The notes under the pieces: model-generated
Database searches by the model: none
What the model was told of the DNA's origin: nothing
Seen by the model: the letters and a program-made list of their open reading frames with translations, nothing else
Translations under genes and position numbers: made by a program
Part shown: piece by piece, positions 6,692 to 13,326 of the stretch
How the letters are laid out: every line of letters starts with the position of its first letter
Position numbering within the stretch: the stretch's first letter is position 1
From: CBDHHC01 sp050633205
GTDB lineage: Bacteria > Pseudomonadota > Alphaproteobacteria > Rhizobiales > CBDHHC01
Length of the DNA stretch: 16,443 nt
Assembly: GCA_050633205.1 (NCBI GenBank)
Contig: JBOEGA010000099.1
Location: 1 to 16,443, forward strand
Direction of reading: 5' to 3'

Positions 6692-8365
6692 ATGACAGTA
6701 AAAAGTGATCTTTATACGCATGAAGTATTTAATCAAAGCCCTGTTTTTCAGGATATTAATCTTTTTACGACTGATCCGGTTTTAAAAAATATTGTTCAGC
6801 AGGAAGAAAATGAAGATCTGGTTGCTGAACTGACTGCGTTTGGCGAGGTTGCGGGAAGCGCCCATGTGCTTGAGCTGGGGCAGCAGGCCAACGAGAACCA
6901 GCCAAAGTTAAAGCTGTTTGACCAAAAGGGAAACAGGCTGGATAAGGTGGAGTTTCATCCGGCTTATCATGAGCTGATGGCAATAAGTATGAAGCAAGGG
7001 CTTCATTGTTCTCCCTGGGAGCATCTCAAAGATGGTAGTGGCACGCCTGTTACCGGTTCTCATGTGAAACGCAGTGCAGGGCTTTATATGATAGGTCAGG
7101 CTGACAGTGGTCATGGATGTCCGGTTTCCATGACACATGCCGCTGTTGCAACCCTTGTTAAGCAGGATAATCTTTCAGCTGAATGGCTGCCCAAAATTCT
7201 ATCCAGAGATTATGATAAGAGCTTCAGGCCTGTGTCCGCAAAGACCTCAGCAACACTTGGTATGGGCATGACTGAAAAGCAGGGTGGTTCTGATGTTCGG
7301 GCTAACACTACGAAAGCCAGTCCTGCAAGAAATGGCGGGCCAGGAGAGGAGTATATTCTTACCGGGCACAAGTGGTTTATGTCAGCCCCTATGTGTGATG
7401 CTTTTCTGGTACTGGCTCAGGCTCCTGCTGGATTATCGTGTTTTCTGGTGCCACGTTTTCTGCCTGACGGTTCTGTGAACGGATTGCAGTTTCAAAGACT
7501 GAAGGAAAAGCTTGGGAATAAATCCAATGCATCCTCGGAGGTTGAGTTTCATAATGCGCATGGCTGGCTGATTGGAGATGAAGGACGAGGGGTTGCCAAT
7601 ATAATTGATATGGTAACGTTTACCAGACTTGATTGTGCCGTTATGTCATCGGGGTTGATGCGTCTGGCATTTGCAAATGCTCTGCATCATGCGGAGAACC
7701 GTACGGTATTTCAGAAGAGGCTGGTTGATCAGCCACTTATGGGGCAGGTTCTGGCTGATATGGCTCTGGATGTTGAGGCGGCAACAAGACTATCATTCAG
7801 GATGGCTCAGGCGTTTGACAAACAGAACAAAGCTTACGAGCGCGCGATTGCCAGACTTATGATGCCTGTTGCCAAGTTCTGGATATGTCAGATGGCTCCT
7901 GCTCTTGTTTTTGAGGCAATGGTTGCACTTGGAGGTAACGGCTATGTGGAGGAAGGTATTCTTTCGCGTATTTACCGCGAAGTGCCAGTTAATGCGATCT
8001 GGGAAGGTTCAGGGAATGTGATGTGCCTTGATGTATTGCGCGTCGTTCAGCGGGACAGGGATGCGGTTGACAGTGTGGTTGCCATGCTGGACTCTGAAGC
8101 TCTGGGGAACAGTGTGCTGGTGAGCGCTGTTGAGGAGATCAAAGGATATCTGTCATCGCCGGGCGAACTTGAACGTAATGCCCGCGGGTTTGTAGAACTG
8201 CTGGCAATGACTGTTTCAGGAATATTACTGCAGAAGGAATCATCTAACCTTGTGGCTGATAGCTATATTGGTTCACGCCTGAACGGCGGAATGAGGTATA
8301 CTTATGGTGCTGGACTGAGAGGCATTGACGGGGCAGCAATTTTACGGGGATACAGAAAAGGATAG
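6692..8365 (+). CDS. AidB-like acyl-CoA dehydrogenase family protein
   Basis: The 557-residue product matches the AidB branch of the acyl-CoA dehydrogenase superfamily along its length. AidB is a FAD protein of the adaptive response to DNA alkylation and has weak isovaleryl-CoA dehydrogenase activity. Visible signatures are VEFHPAYHELM (about 86-96), GMGMTEKQGGSDVRANTT (190-207), YILTGHKWFMSAP (221-233), LSCFLVPRFLPDG (248-260), LKEKLGNKSNASSEVEF (270-286), ALGGNGYVEE (412-421) and PVNAIWEGSGNVMCLDVLR (432-450), which holds the likely catalytic-base glutamate near 438. The C-terminal part, DNA-binding in E. coli AidB, is less conserved. No other Ada-response gene is nearby, so a catabolic role stays possible. 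The ATG has AGAGGGG nearby upstream. The gene appears monocistronic. Confidence 0.88.
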   Translation: MTVKSDLYTHEVFNQSPVFQDINLFTTDPVLKNIVQQEENEDLVAELTAFGEVAGSAHVLELGQQANENQPKLKLFDQKGNRLDKVEFHPAYHELMAISMKQGLHCSPWEHLKDGSGTPVTGSHVKRSAGLYMIGQADSGHGCPVSMTHAAVATLVKQDNLSAEWLPKILSRDYDKSFRPVSAKTSATLGMGMTEKQGGSDVRANTTKASPARNGGPGEEYILTGHKWFMSAPMCDAFLVLAQAPAGLSCFLVPRFLPDGSVNGLQFQRLKEKLGNKSNASSEVEFHNAHGWLIGDEGRGVANIIDMVTFTRLDCAVMSSGLMRLAFANALHHAENRTVFQKRLVDQPLMGQVLADMALDVEAATRLSFRMAQAFDKQNKAYERAIARLMMPVAKFWICQMAPALVFEAMVALGGNGYVEEGILSRIYREVPVNAIWEGSGNVMCLDVLRVVQRDRDAVDSVVAMLDSEALGNSVLVSAVEEIKGYLSSPGELERNARGFVELLAMTVSGILLQKESSNLVADSYIGSRLNGGMRYTYGAGLRGIDGAAILRGYRKG

Positions 8366-8487
8366 GTACTTACAGCTCTATTTGTTCACTTCAGGTTTAG
8401 GGGACTGTTAACCAAAAAGAAAAACCCAATATTAAATTTCCAATGGCAAAATTGTGGTCTGAGATTCAATTCGGAAGGCTAATTGAG

Positions 8488-8691
8488 ATGTCAAATATCA
8501 ATCTGGTCAAAAACCCGGCACCTTGCGAGGAATGCCTGCATCTGGAATGTAGCAATCATACTAATTTTTGTCGGAGACGTTCTATTAACCTTCCAAATAA
8601 CTCCCATGGCTCTTATATCAAGGGCTCTAAATATCCGGAATGGGGTGGCAAGTGTTTTGAAGCTATTGATCCTTCAAAATATAATGAGTAG
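8488..8691 (+). CDS. Small cysteine-rich protein, possible zinc-binding
   Basis: This 67-residue protein is not recognised. It carries five cysteines, four of them in a cluster C-x2-C-x4-C-x6-C at residues 13-28 with a fifth at 56, plus histidines at 18, 24 and 40. That arrangement suits a small zinc- or metal-binding knuckle, though this is inference. The chosen ATG at 8488 has GGAAGG at 8473-8478, nine bases upstream. An in-frame ATG at 8443 would add 15 residues but has no comparable site. It follows the AidB-like gene by about 120 bases and is convergent with the nucleotidyltransferase-like gene, with 50 bases between the stops. Confidence 0.55.
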   Translation: MSNINLVKNPAPCEECLHLECSNHTNFCRRRSINLPNNSHGSYIKGSKYPEWGGKCFEAIDPSKYNE

Positions 8692-8741
8692 ATCAGGTCC
8701 GGCTTTTTTTTCAGATATCGTCCAGAGCGTGTAGCGTTTAA

Positions 8742-9623
8742 TCAGAAAGCAGGAAAACGGAAGTTAAATATTTTCCGCCACCAGTAGAATGCTTCTGAAA
8801 TATTGCCAGTCTGTTCACAACGCACAGCTTTATCGGCCATTTCGACAGCGTTCTTAATTCTCGCCATTGCGACCGGTTTATCCTCAACCGATGACGCATA
8901 GACCAGTTCATTTGAGCCTACGGACCCTTCAAAGGGCTCGAGATTTTTCTGATGCAGATAGTTCAGGAAATTTCTGAAATCGACAGAAAATAGGATCGAA
9001 TAGTCACTCTTGAAATATTCTGCAACGCAAAGCTCTATATAAAAAGACCAAAGCGGTTGATCATTATAATAATTCCATGCTTTTACGACACGGATCATGT
9101 TTCTGAGACGTTTATTCAGGTTATCATTGAGTTTATTAATCCAGGCACTGTGCCCACCCGGGCAGGCCTGTATCCAACGTCCACTGGGACCAGGAATGCC
9201 AAATACATCATGGCCATTCTTTACACCAATCTCATAGGCGGGAACGATGTGGTGCTTGTCAGAGTCTCTTCCACCAAACTGGATGACAATGGCCGGACGA
9301 CCTTCCCTTAATGTAGCTTCAGGAAAATCTTCTTTCATAGCCTCCAGAATGGCTTCCAGTGACTTATAGGAATCTTCAAGGAGGCTTTCTTTCGGCATAA
9401 CCGCAAAGCAATCGATAGCACTGTAGCGGGCAATATGAGTACCATGGCCAATCGAACCATATTTTATCTGGTAGGACATATTGAACGTCTCTTTGAGGCG
9501 ACGTTCAATCTGCATAAGATTGCCTTCCGAATACTCAGGCTCGCTGAACCTCGGATTGAGCTTCTTTACCAGCTCATTAAATCCGTCTTCAACACTACGC
9601 TTTATTTTGATTTCAGTATTCAT
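8742..9623 (-). CDS. CD-NTase/SMODS-type nucleotidyltransferase, apparently missing catalytic carboxylates
   Basis: The 293-residue product resembles bacterial cGAS/DncV-like nucleotidyltransferases, the enzymes that make cyclic oligonucleotide signals in CBASS anti-phage defence, and related families. Support comes from the GS...GT nucleotide-binding loop (KYGSIGHGTHIARYS, 54-68), the SGRWIQACPGGHSAWINK segment (147-164), the helix IRVVKAWNYYNDQPLWSFYIEL (177-198, shortened here to its ends), and the family length. Related proteins read S-D-V-D-Y-F after the loop; here it is SAIDCFAV, with Ala69 for the first metal-binding Asp and only Asp71 left. The third carboxylate, normally Asp three residues before the Pro of D-x-V-P-A, is His125 (KHHIVPAYE). 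It may therefore be a pseudoenzyme. The ATG at 9623 has a weak ribosome site. It lies 97 bases downstream of the phosphatase gene. No CBASS effector or ancillary gene is in the window. Confidence 0.75.
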   Translation of the reverse strand: MNTEIKIKRSVEDGFNELVKKLNPRFSEPEYSEGNLMQIERRLKETFNMSYQIKYGSIGHGTHIARYSAIDCFAVMPKESLLEDSYKSLEAILEAMKEDFPEATLREGRPAIVIQFGGRDSDKHHIVPAYEIGVKNGHDVFGIPGPSGRWIQACPGGHSAWINKLNDNLNKRLRNMIRVVKAWNYYNDQPLWSFYIELCVAEYFKSDYSILFSVDFRNFLNYLHQKNLEPFEGSVGSNELVYASSVEDKPVAMARIKNAVEMADKAVRCEQTGNISEAFYWWRKIFNFRFPAF

Positions 9624-9720
9624 AAATGCTCAATCAAAAACACAAACACACTACTACCTAAGGTAAGTCTGGCAGAAATTCCCTTAGTTTTCGTTACTGA
9701 TATGTTTAAGAAATTGACAA

Positions 9721-10512
9721 TTATCTCGCCAGAAGCAGGTCTGAAAGCTCTGAAAAGCCATATCCCCCGGGCTTTTCAGTAATCCAGCGGGGTAAATGGG
9801 TCATGGATTTTTCATACTGTCTGACATTAGCCACCCCCACACTATGCGGAAAATGGGCAAACATTGGTTCATCATTGGGAGAATCGCCTACGTAGACACA
9901 AGATGAAAGCATTTCCTGTTCTGTCATATTCATACGATCAGAAAGCAGGGCCTGAGCCATTTCCAGTTTGCTGAAATTTCCCATCCAGGCATTGATATGG
10001 ATTGAGCTGATTTTGACTGTTACGCCTTTATCTGCCAGCTCATTACTAATATTCTGGACCTCTTCGTCTTTCCAGGCAGGTACATCTTCACAAAAGTCTA
10101 TTGCAATATCGCTGATCCGGTAAGGCTGGTCAGCAGACAGAACGATATGAGGGTGAGCTTTCTGAAGATCGGAGAGATGGCTGAACAACTCTATACGATC
10201 CCGTTCTCTTTGCTCTTCGTCACGTTGATACTTCTGCACCATTGTCCGGCTTTTCTGGTCATAGGCAAAATAAAAAGCCCCGTTTTCACCGACCACTGCC
10301 GAGACAGGCCATAGCCTTGCAATAAGATCGCACCAACCGGCAGGGCGCCCTGTTACAACAACAACCTGAATGCCATTAGACTGGAGATCTTCCAGAGCAG
10401 AATAAGTCTTTGCGGGCAGTTTACCATCAAGGGTCAGGGTATCATCCATATCACAGAGTACAAATCTGATATCAGTAAGAGAAGCCCTGTCACAGGTATT
10501 AAGCGGTTCCAT
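9721..10512 (-). CDS. HAD superfamily (type IIB, Cof-like) phosphatase
   Basis: The 263-residue product has the four motifs of Mg-dependent HAD phosphatases: DMDDTLT (nucleophile Asp21, acid/base Asp23), VVTGRP with Thr54, Lys182 in NFSKLEMAQALL, and GDSPND with Asp210 and Asp214. The large cap between motifs II and III (about 85-175) and the GRP after the threonine place it in subclass IIB, which contains sugar-phosphate and related small-molecule phosphatases. The substrate is unknown. Its start codon lies 14 bases inside the preceding gene, so its translation is probably coupled to that gene. Placed after phosphatidyltransferase genes, it could remove the phosphate from a phospholipid headgroup such as phosphatidylglycerol phosphate or an inositol- or sugar-phosphate lipid. 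That is inference from context only. Confidence 0.85.
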   Translation of the reverse strand: MEPLNTCDRASLTDIRFVLCDMDDTLTLDGKLPAKTYSALEDLQSNGIQVVVVTGRPAGWCDLIARLWPVSAVVGENGAFYFAYDQKSRTMVQKYQRDEEQRERDRIELFSHLSDLQKAHPHIVLSADQPYRISDIAIDFCEDVPAWKDEEVQNISNELADKGVTVKISSIHINAWMGNFSKLEMAQALLSDRMNMTEQEMLSSCVYVGDSPNDEPMFAHFPHSVGVANVRQYEKSMTHLPRWITEKPGGYGFSELSDLLLAR

Positions 10513-11047
10513 GGCTGGCCTTTCTGTTAGATACAGCAGTCAGATACAGTATGAACGAGATTACAGACATTCCAGCGGCTAATGAGACAAGCAGAGAAAT
10601 ACTATTCATATTTGCTACGGTTTCAGGAACTTTTTCTAATATTACAGCAAGAATTGTTATCTGGCACAGTCCATGAACCATTGCCTTTAATCTTGAACTT
10701 ATCAGGTCATCAGCGATACGAACACCGGATTGCAGAGCGAATGACTGGGTATAAGGAATCATGATTTCTCTGGAGTAGATTAACAATACCATCCAGATCG
10801 AGATCCATTCATTTACAAAAAATGCGATAAAGACGGATATGTGGTAGATACTGTCGCTTACAATATGAATGACTTTTTCCAGGTCGGTAGATGTTCCGGA
10901 CAGCATTGCACTGTTCATCAAGCCAAGAGCAACAGAAGCCAGCATCAGAACCAAAGCTCCCCATAGCATATCAGGGCTTTCGGACATAATAAGCCAGAGC
11001 GCGACAGGCCCGGCAATCAAACGAAAAAGACTGATTATCAGGCTCAT
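10499..11047 (-). CDS. Degenerate CDP-alcohol phosphatidyltransferase paralog (likely pseudoenzyme)
   Basis: The 182-residue multi-helix membrane protein aligns clearly with the product of the gene just upstream (11044-11613). The two share the FR near the N-terminus, ALVLML against ALVLMI, DSIYHISVFIAF against DSFYRVSVFLAF, and LLIYSREI against IILSRDF. The CDP-alcohol phosphatidyltransferase motif D-x2-D-G-x2-A-R-x8-G-x3-D-x3-D is almost gone. Against Asp52, Asp55, Gly56, Arg60, Gly69, Asp73 and Asp77 of the neighbour, this protein has Ala40, Leu43, Met44, Met48, Glu57, His61 and Asp65. Only the last Asp survives. The reading frame is intact and of full length, so it is probably a retained non-catalytic partner rather than a decaying pseudogene. 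Known family members act as homodimers, so a heterodimer with the neighbour is attractive. It overlaps the upstream gene by ATGA and the downstream one by 14 bases. Confidence 0.8.
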   Translation of the reverse strand: MSLIISLFRLIAGPVALWLIMSESPDMLWGALVLMLASVALGLMNSAMLSGTSTDLEKVIHIVSDSIYHISVFIAFFVNEWISIWMVLLIYSREIMIPYTQSFALQSGVRIADDLISSRLKAMVHGLCQITILAVILEKVPETVANMNSISLLVSLAAGMSVISFILYLTAVSNRKASHGTA

Positions 11048-11613
11048 TTCCAGCTCCTATATACACTGTATGCGTAGTCTGCAAGAGAGTAAGCGGTTAC
11101 AAGGGTCGCAGCAGCAAGAAGTGTAAATGATATTGTGTCGTATTCAGATAAGTTCCCGGCACCGACCGCTATGACCAGAACCACAATACCGATCTGGGCT
11201 ATTCCCTGAATAATAGCTTTCCATTTACCGCTTGAACGCGCTGCAAGCGTAAAGTTCATCTGCTGAGATAATACTCTCAGATAGGAAACAATAAAGTCTC
11301 GAGAGAGGATAATCATAAACATATAAACGGGTATCCAGCCATTGTGGACAAAAGCCAGAAAGACCGAGACCCGGTAAAAACTGTCCGTTAGCGGGTCCAG
11401 CAACTTACCTATATCAGAAGTCTGCCCAAGACTGCGTGCAGCAATTCCATCAAGTAAATCAGATATTTCTGCCAGTATCATTAATACCAGAGCTATTATG
11501 AGCCCCTGTTGATCCCCATTTATCAGGAAATAAATCACAACAGGGCTAATCAGCATACGGAATGCAGAAAGACTATTAGGTATGGTCAGTACACCTGACG
11601 GGTTCTTAATCAT
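11044..11613 (-). CDS. CDP-alcohol phosphatidyltransferase (PgsA-like)
   Basis: This inner-membrane enzyme family transfers the phosphatidyl group of CDP-diacylglycerol to an alcohol such as glycerol 3-phosphate, serine or inositol phosphate, releasing CMP. The 189-residue length and the N-terminal IPNSLSAFRMLISPVVIYFL are typical of PgsA-type members. The motif is complete in SDLLDGIAAR followed by G-x3-D-x3-D: Asp52, Asp55, Gly56, Arg60, Gly69, Asp73 and Asp77. Around six hydrophobic segments are apparent. Because every alphaproteobacterium needs a housekeeping pgsA that usually sits elsewhere, this copy could serve a second lipid, so I give no symbol. It is first in the minus-strand cluster and its last bases (ATGA) overlap the start of its degenerate paralog. 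It is divergent from the RTX-like gene across about 240 bases. Confidence 0.87.
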   Translation of the reverse strand: MIKNPSGVLTIPNSLSAFRMLISPVVIYFLINGDQQGLIIALVLMILAEISDLLDGIAARSLGQTSDIGKLLDPLTDSFYRVSVFLAFVHNGWIPVYMFMIILSRDFIVSYLRVLSQQMNFTLAARSSGKWKAIIQGIAQIGIVVLVIAVGAGNLSEYDTISFTLLAAATLVTAYSLADYAYSVYRSWK

Positions 11614-11853
11614 AAGCAGTCTTTGTCTTTGAAGTGAATGAAAATGAACCAGAAACCTACAACTAGTTAAGGCTATTTGCCAAGCGATTTCATGTCGCTG
11701 CGATAGCTGGTGCGGATTAAATGAATCTTAGACTTTTAAGCATAAGAAGGAAGTAGAAAACCAGAGATGAAAAACTCTAATTTAAATATCTAATGACAAG
11801 AAAGCCAGGGGTCGTGTCAAGTTAGGTACGCAGAACGCGTAAGGATACTTCAT

Positions 11854-12135
11854 ATGGCTACGACTATCTTTTCGTCAACGACGACAACCACGACTACAAC
11901 AACCTTTCAGCTTCGCTCAACAACAGGAGCTGAAAATCAGAAAGACGGCTCTGATACACCGTCGGTTTCCCCTCCAACAGAACCCAAAAGTGCTGTTAAT
12001 TTTACACCAGCAGAGCAATCAGATACTTCGAACAAGCTCAATGATGCCGCCAAGAACTATCTTGATGCTATAAACACAGTCCGTCAATTACTGGGGCTAC
12101 CTCATGAAAATGAAAATCTGGCCAGTTTTGCGAAG
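11854..12135 (+). CDS. RTX-like repeat protein, 5' part (ends at assembly gap)
   Basis: These 94 codons are the N-terminal part of the repeat protein that continues after the undetermined bases. The protein begins MATTIFSS and then has nine consecutive threonines (residues 9-17), followed by a polar Ser/Thr/Pro-rich stretch and a short helical segment (about 58-80, NDAAKNYLDAINTVRQLLGL). There is no signal peptide, which agrees with type I secretion, where the signal is at the C-terminus. The ATG has AAGGA eight bases upstream. Read literally, the frame runs into a stop at 12142-12144 only because the gap is written as two bases; a length divisible by three joins it exactly to the 17-residue repeats. 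It is divergent from the phosphatidyltransferase cluster. Confidence 0.7.
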
Positions 12136-12137
12136 NN
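12136..12137. other. Assembly gap (two undetermined bases) inside the RTX-like gene
   Basis: The two n characters lie at the 5' edge of a 51-bp tandem repeat array. A two-base gap breaks the frame, while a length divisible by three would give one continuous gene reading K, unknown residue(s), S, V, I, N, A, G. The true number of missing bases, and perhaps of repeat units, is therefore unknown. Confidence 0.95.
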
Positions 12138-12902
12138 TCTGTGATTAATGCAGGTTCAGGCGATGATATAATCAATGCGTCCGGAAAATCCAGAATTAAC
12201 GGCGGATCTGGAGATGACCAGATTAATGCCCTTGGGCGCTCAAATATCAGAGGTGGTTCAGGGGATGATGTCATAAAGACCTTTGGCCGCTCATATATTC
12301 GGGGTGGATCTGGCGATGACAATATCACCTCTATTGGTCGATCCCATATCCGAGGTGGCTCGGGGGATGATGTCATAAATACTCTTGGGCGCTCGAATAT
12401 ACGTGGAGGTTCAGGAGATGATGTAATCACCTCAGTTGGACGATCACGCATCAGTGGCGGCTCAGGGGATGACCTTATCAATGCATTTGGCAGGTCCCGT
12501 ATTAATGCCGGGTCCGGAGATGATGAGATTAATGTTGCCGGGCGATCAAGGGTAAATGCAGGAAGCGGTAATGATGTAATCAATGCATATGGCAGAACCC
12601 ATATCAACGGCGGTGCCGGTGATGATGTGATTTTAGCTGGTGGCAAGCAGGCTACAATAGATTTTGACAAAGGTGATGGCTCTGACACAATCTATGCTGC
12701 TACTGATGTCCGAATAAATATTGGTGCCGGTCTAACCTCGGATTCTCTTAATATCGCCTATGATTCGGGTAAGGCAATCATCAGTTTTGAAGGATCAGAT
12801 CAGGAGCTAACGCTGTTTTTTGAGGAAGGCAGTAATATCAGGTTGAATTTTGCCAATGGCGACTCTCTTGATTTAACTCCGGGCATTGATCTCAATACCT
12901 AG
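12138..12902 (+). CDS. RTX-like calcium-binding repeat protein, 3' part
   Basis: This is the main body of the protein whose N-terminus lies before the gap; the GTG at 12141 is unlikely to be a real start. It consists of ten 17-residue units (about 170 residues) and an 82-residue C-terminal domain. Each unit pairs an RTX half, GGSGDDxI, which in haemolysin-type proteins binds calcium in a beta roll, with a half reading xxxGRSxI. The C-terminal part starts with a more ordinary DFDKGDGSDTI and continues with INIGAGLTSDSLNI, KAIISFEGSDQELTLFF and LNFANGDSLDL. That order resembles the domain found after RTX repeats in haemolysin-related proteins. Such proteins are usually secreted by type I machinery and stay at the surface or in the matrix. 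No secretion genes are in the window. The function is unknown; adhesion or surface structure is plausible. Confidence 0.8.
   Translation, partial: SVINAGSGDDIINASGKSRINGGSGDDQINALGRSNIRGGSGDDVIKTFGRSYIRGGSGDDNITSIGRSHIRGGSGDDVINTLGRSNIRGGSGDDVITSVGRSRISGGSGDDLINAFGRSRINAGSGDDEINVAGRSRVNAGSGNDVINAYGRTHINGGAGDDVILAGGKQATIDFDKGDGSDTIYAATDVRINIGAGLTSDSLNIAYDSGKAIISFEGSDQELTLFFEEGSNIRLNFANGDSLDLTPGIDLNT
12144..12653 (+). repeat. Ten 51-bp tandem repeats encoding 17-residue RTX-like units
   Basis: Units begin at 12144, 12195, 12246, 12297, 12348, 12399, 12450, 12501, 12552 and 12603 without any length change. The residue consensus is I-x-G-G-S-G-D-D-x-I-x-x-x-G-R-S-x. DD is kept in nine units (unit nine has ND), and GRS in units two to eight, with GKS, GRT and GKQ in units one, nine and ten. 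At DNA level the units differ at many codon third positions, so the array is old rather than freshly duplicated. Confidence 0.92.
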
Positions 12903-13326
12903 ACGCAGAGTATGGAAAAGTATTCAGCCTAAAGCGTTGAAGAGTATAAATCTAACTACACACATTCTGTAAGTCAGAATTATTCAGGATCTTACCGTGA
13001 ATATTTCGCCTTACAGATTGTCGGAGTGGCTTTGATACATAACTGAGAAGTCCGGTCTCATAATAAATTTGAGATGCCTCCAGCTATTTTCCAACTTTAA
13101 ACAATAAAAACAATTGAGTTCCTTCGTCACAAAAATGACTATTTTTCAAACATTAGTTCCTAAACATTAATCATAATAGATACCTGCCAAAAATATTTTG
13201 GTACTTCATGGACGACCAGTATGGTATTCGAAAACACAATAAGAAACATGAATATCGTAGTTTATTTGTTTTCAGCCAGCTTTAACAACTTCTATAAATA
13301 ATCCTCATTAGTGGGAAGGGATATAT
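12903..13326. other. AT-rich intergenic region without a gene
   Basis: These 424 bases hold no credible reading frame or structured RNA that I can see. They contain a weak hairpin ATTCTG-TAAGT-CAGAAT (12964-12980) with no T tract, a direct repeat AAACATTA at 13148-13155 and 13162-13169 (14 bases apart), and an inverted repeat CCAAAA-ATA-TTTTGG at 13187-13201. These last elements could be regulator sites for the gene at 13327, but nothing known is recognised. Confidence 0.5.
13269..13298 (+). promoter_or_regulatory. Candidate sigma70-type promoter for the 539-residue exported protein
   Basis: TTTTCA at 13269-13274 and TATAAA at 13293-13298 are separated by 18 bases and lie about 28 bases before the start codon. 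The strong Shine-Dalgarno sequence GGAAGGG (13314-13320) follows. The -35 is a poor match, and the AT-rich setting makes chance matches likely. Confidence 0.3.

Noticed and set aside
8742..9623. A CBASS anti-phage operon built on the nucleotidyltransferase
   Set aside because: No effector (phospholipase, nuclease or membrane protein of the usual types) or Cap2/Cap3-like gene is adjacent, and key catalytic residues seem to be missing.
9624..9720. Promoter or terminator in the gap before the nucleotidyltransferase-like gene
   Set aside because: TTGTCA just after the phosphatase stop has no -10 at a suitable distance, and the CTAAGG/CCTTAG pairing has an 18-base loop and no T tract in the minus direction.
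12068..12688. Long minus-strand frame with Pro/Ser-rich repeats opposite the RTX-like array
   Set aside because: It is the mirror of the 51-bp repeats, spans the undetermined bases, and reads as low-complexity SSPEPP-type sequence with no ribosome site. The plus-strand protein is the real gene.
12964..12980. Terminator for the RTX-like gene
   Set aside because: The stem has six pairs, mostly A-T, and no T tract follows.
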